From NCBI RefSeq assembly GCF_002311515.1, contig NZ_DCAO01000040.1, forward strand, positions 1 through 20,649: DNA of 20,649 nt. The letters are read 5' to 3'. The translations under genes were made by a program, and so were the position numbers. Positions 14,481 through 20,649 of this stretch are shown here, piece after piece. The notes beneath the pieces were generated by a model. That model was not told where the DNA came from. It worked only from the letters and a program-made list of their open reading frames with translations, and did no database searches. The first letter of the stretch is position 1. Every line of letters begins with the position of its first letter. This DNA comes from Thalassospira sp. UBA1131 (GTDB taxonomy: Bacteria; Pseudomonadota; Alphaproteobacteria; Rhodospirillales; Thalassospiraceae).

Positions 14481-15623
14481 ATGAAACCGACCGAAAATCC
14501 CCAAGGGAACCTCGCAATAGGACGCCGCAGCTTTCTAAGTGGTGCTGCGGCACTTGGTGTTGGTGCCGGATTGGCCGCACCCGCCAATGCCGCCAACACC
14601 ACTGCGGCAGATAAATCGAGCATTGCCTTGCGAGACCAGGACCTGCCCTTTATCGCCACCGAAGAGACCTATACCACCGACGAACTGATCGCGCTGAATG
14701 CGATTAACGATGATCACGTGGAATACCTCAGGGAAACCGGCCTTGCCGAACTTGGCCCCGGCCGCATCGGTGACATGGATCAGGCCGGGATCAATGTTCA
14801 GATCCTCTCGGCACATACACCCGGTGTGCAGGATCTCGCGGGTCAGGAAGGCATCGATTTTGCCTATCGCCTCAACAAGATGATTGCCACAGGCCCAATG
14901 GTCACCTATCCGGGGCGGTTCCAGGCCTATGCAACCCTGCCGCTACAGGACCCGGCGGCATCAGCCGACGAACTGGAACGCGCCGTTCGCGAAGATGGCT
15001 TTGTCGGCGCCATGACCAATGGCTTCATTGGCAAAAAGTTTCTCGACCATCCCGATTTTGAACCCCTTCTGGCGCGGGCCGAGGCACTTGATGTCCCGAT
15101 ATACCTGCATCCGGGCTTCCCGCCCAAGGAAGTCTTCGACATTTACTACCGCATCATGCGGCCAGGATATAATGACGAATATCAGGACTATATTCTCAGT
15201 GGCTCCGGATATGGTTGGCACCAGGAGGTGCTTACGCAATGTCTTCGGCTGATCATGACAGGAACGTTCGACAGATTCCCCAAACTGCAAATGATCATCG
15301 GCCATATGGGAGAAGGCCTTCCATTCTTCTTTGAGCGTATCGCCGAAGATTTGGGCGATGTGACCGAAGGCTCCCTAAACAAGCCCATCGGCCAGTACTT
15401 CAATGACAATTTCTGGTACACAACCAGCGCATTTTTCCAGGATGAACTGCTTCATCTTTTGTTGAAATACATCAGTGTGGATCGCGTGATGTTTGGAACC
15501 GATTATCCGTTTGCAGACATGAAGCAGGGAACCGACTGGTTTCGGGCAGTGGATCTGCCCCGTGAAGCCAAGGAAAAAATTGCTTTCCGGAATGCGCAAA
15601 AACTGTTCGGTATAAAGGTCTGA
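14481..15623 (+). CDS. Tat-exported amidohydrolase-2 family protein (resorcylate/dihydroxybenzoate decarboxylase-like)
   Basis: A 380-residue protein. The N-terminus has a twin-arginine signal (GRRSFLSGAAALGVGAG, residues 14-30, with cleavage near APANA), so it is probably exported folded. The remainder follows gamma-resorcylate and 2,3-dihydroxybenzoate decarboxylases closely: FQAYATLPLQDP, GFVGAMTNGF, YLHPGFPP (His210), TFDRFPKLQMIIGHMGEGLPF (His275), FWYTTSAFF and VMFGTDYPF (Asp341). These are Zn- or Mn-dependent non-oxidative decarboxylases. The N-terminal metal motif E-x-H is here Glu61-Glu62-Thr63, so one metal ligand is missing. The ATG at 14481 is chosen for the Tat signal and a GGAG 12 bases upstream; the frame extends back to 14355 but that part looks non-coding. 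The substrate is unknown. Confidence 0.82.
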   Translation: MKPTENPQGNLAIGRRSFLSGAAALGVGAGLAAPANAANTTAADKSSIALRDQDLPFIATEETYTTDELIALNAINDDHVEYLRETGLAELGPGRIGDMDQAGINVQILSAHTPGVQDLAGQEGIDFAYRLNKMIATGPMVTYPGRFQAYATLPLQDPAASADELERAVREDGFVGAMTNGFIGKKFLDHPDFEPLLARAEALDVPIYLHPGFPPKEVFDIYYRIMRPGYNDEYQDYILSGSGYGWHQEVLTQCLRLIMTGTFDRFPKLQMIIGHMGEGLPFFFERIAEDLGDVTEGSLNKPIGQYFNDNFWYTTSAFFQDELLHLLLKYISVDRVMFGTDYPFADMKQGTDWFRAVDLPREAKEKIAFRNAQKLFGIKV

Positions 15624-15701
15624 TACCTCTTCCCAAACCCACACGCCTTTACGAACAACGAGTTGTATGACGCCTGAAACAAACAAGGCTACAGCAAAGA
15701 C

Positions 15702-15740
15702 AAACACCCCGCTCGGGTTCGCCAAGCGGGGTGTTTTGAT
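15702..15740 (+). terminator. Rho-independent terminator after the amidohydrolase
   Basis: A 12-bp perfect stem, AAACACCCCGCT with its complement at 15725-15736, encloses an 11-base loop that can pair further, and is followed by TTTT. It lies about 80 bases after the stop codon and insulates the transfer genes. Confidence 0.92.
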
Positions 15741-15921
15741 TTAGGGCGTTGTTATATCTCGCAAAGAAGCGATTTATAACAGAAGTGGTTGCGGGGGCAC
15801 TCATTGTTGCCCAATTCTGTTGATCGAGAGACAGACGCTGTCTGCACCTTCGACACAGAATTGAGACCATACATTTCCGATCCTTGTCAAGTGGTTAACA
15901 CCTACGACAAGGAATGCAGTA
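15741..15921 (+). promoter_or_regulatory. Upstream region of the transfer operon, candidate oriT or operator
   Basis: The region between the terminator and traK holds a 52-bp nested palindrome at 15812-15863: outer arms CAATTCTGT/ACAGAATTG, a TCGA pair inside, and an inner hairpin AGACAG-ACG-CTGTCT. A third ACAGAA copy lies at 15779-15784. In RP4, oriT lies directly upstream of traK. No clear IncP-type nick sequence (ATCCTG) is present; the nearest is ATCCTT at about 15880. A traK ribosome binding site, AAGGA, is at 15909-15913. Confidence 0.45.
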
Positions 15922-16299
15922 ATGGCCGGAACTTGGGGTCAGGCAAGAATAGAATTACTCGCCCTGCAAGATGAAATTCTTGCAGAACTGGAGAAGGGCA
16001 TTTCCGCCCGTCAGATCTTTGATCAGTTATTTGCAGATGGTCGGATTACCATTTCGCGACGGTCGTTTTATCGCCGCGTAAAGCTCCTGCGCGCAGAGCA
16101 CAAAACACTCAAAAGCCCATTACCCGCAAAAACGGGTCGCCAGTCCTCTGTCACTACCCCCACCCTACAGCCAAGCAACACTCAAGCCGCCAGTTATTTG
16201 CCAACGCTGAAAGCGAAAGAACAGGCCGCGCTGGATCGCCTGTGGGGCGGTGATGACCCAGAAGACGATGCCTCAGACGAGGCGGAGGCTTCGCAATGA
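15922..16299 (+). CDS. traK: TraK-like conjugal transfer (oriT-binding) protein
   Basis: A 125-residue basic-then-acidic protein. The N-terminal half, ELLALQDEILAELEKGISARQIFDQLFADGRITISRRSFYRRVKLL, has the same pattern as RP4 TraK: alternating helices followed by a G-x-I-x-x-S-x-x-x-F-x-R-x-V-K-type DNA-recognition segment. The rest is a linker and an acidic tail (GGDDPEDDASDEAEAS). In IncP plasmids TraK binds oriT DNA and bends it during relaxosome formation in the cytoplasm. It is the first gene of the operon, directly after the palindromic region, with traL and traM downstream, which fits. The stop overlaps the next start (ATGA). Sequence identity to RP4 appears low, so the name rests mainly on pattern and position. 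Confidence 0.62.
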   Translation: MAGTWGQARIELLALQDEILAELEKGISARQIFDQLFADGRITISRRSFYRRVKLLRAEHKTLKSPLPAKTGRQSSVTTPTLQPSNTQAASYLPTLKAKEQAALDRLWGGDDPEDDASDEAEASQ

Positions 16300-16532
16300 G
16301 CTCTTGGCAATCAGACTACCTCATCCTTCACACCCGCCTGCGGCAAGCCCGCGAGAGCCAACACCTCACCCAAGCTGGTGCAGGTGAATGTATCGGCGTG
16401 TGCGAACGCACTTATCGGGATTTTGAGGCTGGCAGGACGGATCTGTCTGCTGCTCACGTGTTCCGCCTCGCCACTGTGCTGGGCATCAAAATTATCATTT
16501 CAGATGGAGTTATCGCCGATGGCGTTGATTAA
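16296..16532 (+). CDS. Small XRE-family helix-turn-helix regulator within the transfer operon
   Basis: A 78-residue protein with one HTH domain: RLRQARESQHLTQAGAGECIGVCERTYRDFEAGRTDLSAAHVFRLATVLGI (about 14-64) is the five-helix Cro/CI-type fold, with GxxExTYRDFEAG as recognition-helix region. It has no other domain and is probably a dimeric repressor or activator. GGAGG seven bases upstream and the ATGA overlap with traK show translational coupling. The 3' end overlaps traL by 14 bases. RP4 has no gene at this place, so a regulator that senses or controls the operon itself is a reasonable inference. A target could be the palindrome just upstream of traK. Confidence 0.85.
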   Translation: MSSWQSDYLILHTRLRQARESQHLTQAGAGECIGVCERTYRDFEAGRTDLSAAHVFRLATVLGIKIIISDGVIADGVD

Positions 16533-17262
16533 TCTTACCCTTCAGGGCAAGGGCGGGGTCGGCAAGTCGTTTGTCGCAAGCCTGCTCGCGCAGCATTACC
16601 TCAAACGCGACACCCCGGTTCATTGCTATGACACCGATCCGGTCAACCAGACCTTTGCAGGATACAAGGCTTTTCCCGTCGAGACCATTCGCCTGGGCGA
16701 ACGTCCTGACGAAATCAACCCGCGCTATTTCGACGCCCTGATCGAACAGATCATGACCGGCCCTGAAGACGGCGTTGTCGTGATCGATAATGGTGCCAGC
16801 ACCTTCTTGCCGTTGCTTGGCTATATGGTCGAAGCACAGGCGCTGCAGATGCTCGCCGATGCCGGTCATGAAGTCCGGCTTCATACGGTGCTTACCGGTG
16901 GCCAGGCGCTTAATGACACCATGCAGGGGCTGCATCAGGTCTTACAGAGCGTTCCCGATATTCCGGTTGTCGTCTGGCTTAATGAGTATTTCGGGCGGAT
17001 CGAACGCAAGAATGCTTCCGGCGAAGTCGAGAGCTTCGAGCATTCAGGGCTTTACAAGAAAAACAAGAACCGCATTCACGCGCTGGTGCGCCTGCCCGAG
17101 GTCCGCAAAGAAACCTTTGGCCATGACATCGAACAGATGATGCGTGCCCGCCTGACCTTCGATGAAGCAGGCAAACATGCCGACTTTCCCCTGATGTCGC
17201 GCCAACGTCTGATGATGACCTGGCGCAGCATTGGGGCCTCAATGGAACAGGCGGTGCTGTAA
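16519..17262 (+). CDS. traL: TraL-like conjugal transfer P-loop ATPase
   Basis: A 247-residue ATPase of the ParA/MinD-type SIMIBI class. The Walker A motif is LQGKGGVGKSF (about 8-18), and YDTDPVNQTFAGYKA gives the conserved Asp and Asn. VVVIDNGASTFLPL, LHTVLTGGQALNDT, VVWLNEYFG, RLTFDEA and SRQRL all occur in the same order in RP4 TraL, whose length (about 241) matches. TraL belongs to the Tra1 oriT-proximal block of IncP plasmids; its exact role is not established. The ATG at 16519 is chosen by GGAG ten bases upstream and by homology; the frame extends back to 16378 but that part is the XRE gene in another frame. The stop overlaps the next start (TAATG). Confidence 0.88.
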   Translation: MALINLTLQGKGGVGKSFVASLLAQHYLKRDTPVHCYDTDPVNQTFAGYKAFPVETIRLGERPDEINPRYFDALIEQIMTGPEDGVVVIDNGASTFLPLLGYMVEAQALQMLADAGHEVRLHTVLTGGQALNDTMQGLHQVLQSVPDIPVVVWLNEYFGRIERKNASGEVESFEHSGLYKKNKNRIHALVRLPEVRKETFGHDIEQMMRARLTFDEAGKHADFPLMSRQRLMMTWRSIGASMEQAVL

Positions 17263-17702
17263 TGGCCAGTGTTCTTGATGAAGCTCCGCCGCCGCCCCTG
17301 ACCATGGACAGCATCGAAGAGCTGCGCACCCATTTGTGGAAAGTTCATCAGGTCACCGTTGAGGACGGTGACCCGGTGCTCATGATCTACACCATCCACA
17401 AGGTCGTGCTCGACGAGCATCGCCGCCTGATCGATCAGCATAACCGAACCCTGTCCGGGATCATCCAGGCACAGGCAGAAACCTTCACCAACGATGTCAC
17501 TGCCGCCATCGAGGACTTCAAGAATGAAGCTCTGACCGATGCCGTGCGTGAACGCCTGTCTGCCATGCAGGAAGCCGCCCGTCTTGCCGATACGGCTCAG
17601 GACCGTTTTCGCAAGATGGTCAAGCTGATCTCCCTCCTCACCGCTCTCAATCTGGTCGCCGTCGTCTTCACGCTGGGCGTCCTCACCGTTTTGACGATCT
17701 GA
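17262..17702 (+). CDS. traM: TraM-like conjugal transfer membrane protein
   Basis: A 146-residue protein with the layout of RP4 TraM: an N-terminal soluble part with DGDPVLMIYTIHKVVLDEH (about 36-54), a long, probably coiled-coil, helix (about 55-118, rich in Ala, Glu, Gln), and one C-terminal membrane helix (LISLLTALNLVAVVFTLGVLTVL). It likely anchors in the inner membrane by its tail with the rest in the cytoplasm. It follows traL with a one-base overlap and precedes the pilin gene by 18 bases. The name rests on length, topology and gene order as much as on sequence. Confidence 0.68.
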   Translation: MASVLDEAPPPPLTMDSIEELRTHLWKVHQVTVEDGDPVLMIYTIHKVVLDEHRRLIDQHNRTLSGIIQAQAETFTNDVTAAIEDFKNEALTDAVRERLSAMQEAARLADTAQDRFRKMVKLISLLTALNLVAVVFTLGVLTVLTI

Positions 17703-17720
17703 CGACAAGGAAAACACACC

Positions 17721-18035
17721 ATGGATAAACGCAACCTTCTCAAAATCGCTGTCATCGCTGGCCTTGCCACATTGGCCATGACCGAACCGGCTTTTGCACA
17801 AGACACTACAGGCGGCAACTGGTGGGATCCGGTTGTCTCCTTCCTTGAACTTTTGGCCGAGGGATTTGGCAAGATCTTCGCCATCGCGCTTGGTCTTGGT
17901 TTGGTCGTCTATGGTGGTTGGGGCGCTTTCACCGGCAGGCTCGATCCGCAACGCGGCATCATGATGGTGATTGGCGGCATCCTTGTCACAGCAGGACCAG
18001 CCATTGCCTCGGGTCTTCTGGGGGTTCTCAAATGA
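17721..18035 (+). CDS. trbC: VirB2/TrbC-type conjugative pilin
   Basis: A 104-residue pilin precursor. The signal peptide has MDKRNLLK, a hydrophobic stretch and EPAFA, with probable cleavage at about residue 26 before QDTTGG. The mature protein has two hydrophobic helices (KIFAIALGLGLVVYGGWGAF and GIMMVIGGILVTAGPAIASGLLG) joined by the short basic loop TGRLDPQRG, as in VirB2 and TrbC. It would form the sex pilus after processing, some relatives being cyclised. A ribosome binding site AAGGA lies 9 bases upstream of the ATG. The stop overlaps the next start (ATGA), the usual TrbC-TrbD-TrbE arrangement. Confidence 0.9.
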   Translation: MDKRNLLKIAVIAGLATLAMTEPAFAQDTTGGNWWDPVVSFLELLAEGFGKIFAIALGLGLVVYGGWGAFTGRLDPQRGIMMVIGGILVTAGPAIASGLLGVLK

Positions 18036-18331
18036 AAGCCGCCAGTGCTGTTCTCATTCAGGTCCAGCGCCAGATGACGCTGATCGGTCTGCCGATCTCA
18101 CTTCTGCTTGTTGCCGGTCTTGCTGGCGTTCTGGGTTTTGTCCTGCCCGTCGTGTTCGATTTTCCTGCCCTGGTTATTCCGGGCGGGATCGTGGGCTTTG
18201 TCGGTGCTTGGATCTATCTCGTCAAACATCAGCGGATCAATCCGAACTATGACCGCGACCTGCTGGTGACCCCGATGTTTTGGGGCAGCCGCAAAGCCGA
18301 GCGCCTCCTGACCACGGGAGGGCGCAAATGA
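18032..18331 (+). CDS. trbD: VirB3/TrbD-type transfer inner-membrane protein
   Basis: A 99-residue protein beginning MKAASAVLIQVQRQMTLIG, with two close membrane helices (about 17-39 and 44-64) and a cytoplasmic C-terminus containing DRDLLVTPMFWGSRKAERLL, typical of VirB3/TrbD. It works with VirB4 in pilus assembly in the inner membrane. Its ATG overlaps the pilin stop by two bases; its own stop overlaps the start of the VirB4 gene by ATGA, so the three are translationally coupled. A longer open frame exists upstream but overlaps the pilin gene and is not used. Confidence 0.88.
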   Translation: MKAASAVLIQVQRQMTLIGLPISLLLVAGLAGVLGFVLPVVFDFPALVIPGGIVGFVGAWIYLVKHQRINPNYDRDLLVTPMFWGSRKAERLLTTGGRK

Positions 18332-20649
18332 TTTGGACTGATGTGATCACCACCGGTCTTGTGACCGGCATGGCAGGCGGACTGGTCGTTCCGGCAGGGC
18401 GTCGCCTTCTGCTTGGCGATATTGAGCAAGACTGGCTGCAGGACGAACTTGAACTCGACGGGATTGATCCGGTCGATGGCGTCACGGTGCGTGGCAAGGA
18501 CGGGTCGCTGTCACGTATCTGGCACCTGCAAGGCACTAGCTATGACGCCCGTATCGAAAGCGAGCAACAAACCTTATTGCTCGGTCGCCAGTCTCTTTTG
18601 CAAGAGCTTGGCAAACGGTCCGTCACTGTTCGGTTGTTCGCAATCAAACGCCAGCGTGAGATTGCCGCTCATGCGAAGTGGCCCAATAGCGTGCTTGATG
18701 AGATCGGCACCGCAGAAGCACGACAATATAAATCAAGCTACTTCATCGACTGGTATCTGATGGCAACAGCTCAGGCCATGCAGCCCTTGCTGGATGCCGA
18801 AGAGAAGATCCCGGCCATTCTTTCGGAATATCGTCCAGAGCTTCTTGTGCGCTCTGATGACGATCAGCCTTGTTTGCTTTCCGGGTTTCTCAATGGATTG
18901 GTCAGTGGCGATTATCGCCGTGACCTTCCGGCGACCAGTCATAATCTGTCTGCTAACCTTCCGGCATCTGACCTTCATTGCGACAAGGTGACCGGTACCA
19001 TCACAACCCATGTCCCAGCCCGCCAGTTCCACAAGGTCATTACCGTCACACTCTGGCCCGAAACAGTCTCCGGCCATCTGATAGGCGAGATTCTTGCCCT
19101 GCAGGGTGATATCGAGATTTGCCAGATCTGTGATCCCTGGGGCAGCGATCAGGCAATGCTGGTCAATAAGCGCCGTATGGCCGGGGAGTCCAATTCATGG
19201 TTTGGCAATCCAGCGGCAGCGGCGGAGGTATCAACGCTTCTGGATCTTCTGGCCGAAGGGAAAACGGCCCTCTTTGCCACGCAGTTTCAGATCATTCCCC
19301 GCGCCGAAACCGAGGAAAAACTCAACAGCCTTATCCGCGAGATCACAGAAATCCTTGGCAACAAACGGATCGGCTATGCCGTGCAAACCAAGGGCGCACC
19401 AGTCTGCTGGTTTAACCGCCTGCCTGTCGTCTCCAAACGCAAGATCAGATTGCCGGGCAGTCAGTTTATGGCCCCGCTGGATCTGCGCGATCAGAACATC
19501 GCCGCCCTGTGGGCTTTGCCGCATTCCGCAACCGGCATGTTGGCCAGCCAGTTCGGCCCAGCACCGGTGCGCTGGTTTAAAACGCCAACCGGGCAGTCCT
19601 ACGCATTCCAGTTTCAGGTGGTCAACAAGCCGTTCTCGCTTGGCAACTTTCTGGTCTTCGCACCCTCCGGGGTCGGTAAATCCACCCTGATCATGCATCT
19701 CATGGGCGGCCTTGCGAAGTTTGAGAATGTGCGTTCCTACATCTTTGATTCCAAGGAAGGCACGCGTTTCATGGTCGAAGCCATGGGTGGTCTTTATCAA
19801 GCCTATGACGGCCTATCGCTTAACCCGCTGGATGTTGGGAACGACACGCCAAAGAACCGCGAACGTGTCTATGCGATCCTCAAATCGCTGGCCGGTATTG
19901 ATCTCGAAGATGGCGACATCGATGCGCTTAATCATGCCGTCGATCTGGCATTCCAGATTGAACCTCCACACCGCACGCTTAATGCGATCTATCCCTTTGC
20001 CTTTGCCCGTCGCTCTGCCCTTCGGCGTGCATTCGCGCAGTGGGTGACTGACGACAAGGGAAACACCGGCCTTCGAAGCCACATCTTCAATGCACAACAT
20101 GACAGCCTTGGCGGTCTTCTGAACCAGTCGCACATGGTCGGCATCAACATGAACGAAGCGCTGGCCGATCCGGCACTCGGTGGGCCAGTGGTTGGTCATA
20201 TCTCGGAGGCGATCAGCAAATCTGTTGCCGGGCGTAATGGCGGATTTGTCATCTTCATTGATGAAGCGGCCAAGCTGCTTTCCAACCCCGGCTTCCGCGA
20301 TCTCGGTGCTGAGATGTATCGCGAATACCGCAAACTTGGCGGTGCGGTCGGTATGGCGTTTCAGGATCCGGCAGGTCTTGGCAAAACCGGAGCCGCTGAA
20401 GCGATCATCGAGAACACCGCCACCATGATCTTCTTCCCGAACTCCAAGGTCACGGAAGAGAGCCTCAAGCCGTTCAATCTCAATGAAGAGCAAAAGCTGT
20501 TTGTCCAGGGCCGCACGCGATCACGCAAGAAGAATGACCGGCGGGTTTTGATTATCAAGCGAGACGAGGCAAGCGGCTTTGAGGAAAGCGCCATTCTCGA
20601 TGTCGATCTGACACCGCTTGGCGATGCTGCGCGGTTCTACCGTTCCGGG
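18328..20649 (+). CDS. trbE: VirB4/TrbE-type conjugal transfer ATPase (3' end beyond window)
   Basis: An uninterrupted frame of 774 codons runs to the window edge. The N-terminal half (1-430) has the VirB4 domain, starting with a hydrophobic MIWTDVITTGLVTGMAGGLVV. The C-terminal half is the RecA-like ATPase. Walker A is APSGVGKST (445-453; the first residue is Ala where Gly is usual), followed by FDSKEG, and Walker B is GGFVIFIDEA (638-647). VirB4 ATPases drive pilus assembly and bind VirB3 at the inner membrane. The ATG at 18328 overlaps the trbD stop by ATGA. Family length is about 800-850, so roughly 30-80 residues are missing outside the window. No frameshift is present. Confidence 0.94.
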   Translation, partial: MIWTDVITTGLVTGMAGGLVVPAGRRLLLGDIEQDWLQDELELDGIDPVDGVTVRGKDGSLSRIWHLQGTSYDARIESEQQTLLLGRQSLLQELGKRSVTVRLFAIKRQREIAAHAKWPNSVLDEIGTAEARQYKSSYFIDWYLMATAQAMQPLLDAEEKIPAILSEYRPELLVRSDDDQPCLLSGFLNGLVSGDYRRDLPATSHNLSANLPASDLHCDKVTGTITTHVPARQFHKVITVTLWPETVSGHLIGEILALQGDIEICQICDPWGSDQAMLVNKRRMAGESNSWFGNPAAAAEVSTLLDLLAEGKTALFATQFQIIPRAETEEKLNSLIREITEILGNKRIGYAVQTKGAPVCWFNRLPVVSKRKIRLPGSQFMAPLDLRDQNIAALWALPHSATGMLASQFGPAPVRWFKTPTGQSYAFQFQVVNKPFSLGNFLVFAPSGVGKSTLIMHLMGGLAKFENVRSYIFDSKEGTRFMVEAMGGLYQAYDGLSLNPLDVGNDTPKNRERVYAILKSLAGIDLEDGDIDALNHAVDLAFQIEPPHRTLNAIYPFAFARRSALRRAFAQWVTDDKGNTGLRSHIFNAQHDSLGGLLNQSHMVGINMNEALADPALGGPVVGHISEAISKSVAGRNGGFVIFIDEAAKLLSNPGFRDLGAEMYREYRKLGGAVGMAFQDPAGLGKTGAAEAIIENTATMIFFPNSKVTEESLKPFNLNEEQKLFVQGRTRSRKKNDRRVLIIKRDEASGFEESAILDVDLTPLGDAARFYRSG

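Noticed and set aside
14161..14580. Minus-strand frame of 139 codons covering the amidohydrolase promoter and Tat signal
   Set aside because: It overlaps the strongly supported Tat signal sequence of the plus gene and has no recognisable motif.
15875..15890. IncP-like nick site (CGATCCTTG)
   Set aside because: Only partial match to ATCCTG, and not placed next to the palindrome as in RP4.
1..20649. CRISPR arrays, tRNA or rRNA genes, and integrase attachment repeats
   Set aside because: No regularly spaced repeats, tRNA-like cloverleaf sequence, rRNA segment or long direct flanking repeat was found by eye.

Overview
The window reads as DNA of a marine or soil alphaproteobacterium, probably Rhodospirillales and perhaps Thalassospira-like. 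This is inferred from moderately high GC, codon use, and a De Ley-Doudoroff-type galactonate pair next to many short, mostly unlinked metabolic genes. No rRNA, tRNA or CRISPR array was seen.

Region 1 (1-8125) is ordinary host-like DNA. On the plus strand are the 3' end of a GNAT acetyltransferase, a secreted Bax-type glucosaminidase, a CDP-alcohol phosphatidyltransferase and an orphan lipoprotein of the branched-chain amino acid binding family. A shared hairpin terminator at about 3380 separates them from minus-strand genes: a small conserved protein, a GIY-YIG nuclease, an atypical SDR protein without the Tyr/Lys catalytic pair, DgoA (KDPGal aldolase), DgoK (KDGal kinase) and a CDF metal transporter. 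Two unrelated palindromic elements (3811-3923 and 4289-4430) bracket the GIY-YIG gene, and the second supplies the stop codon of the SDR gene.

Region 2 (8126-10899) is katG with a 506-base leader containing several dyads and a strong terminator.

Region 3 (10900-15740) starts with an AT-richer minus-strand gene. Its central part resembles the plasmid replication initiator TrfA and is preceded by a short helical N-terminal domain. Its AT-rich upstream region has small direct and inverted repeats. Then come a membrane-bound ClpP-fold protein (TTG start), an isoprenylcysteine-methyltransferase-like membrane protein, and a Tat-exported amidohydrolase of the resorcylate/dihydroxybenzoate decarboxylase type in which one metal-ligand His is replaced.

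Region 4 (15741-20649) is the start of a conjugation operon, tightly packed with overlapping starts and stops: a traK-like gene, a small XRE regulator, traL, traM, then the VirB2/TrbC pilin, VirB3/TrbD and VirB4/TrbE, which runs off the window. It joins an IncP Tra1-like oriT-proximal block directly to a mating-pair-formation block. A 52-bp nested palindrome just upstream is a candidate oriT or operator. With the TrfA-like gene, this suggests a plasmid, an integrated plasmid or an ICE. No integrase, relaxase or attachment site is visible, so the boundaries are unknown.
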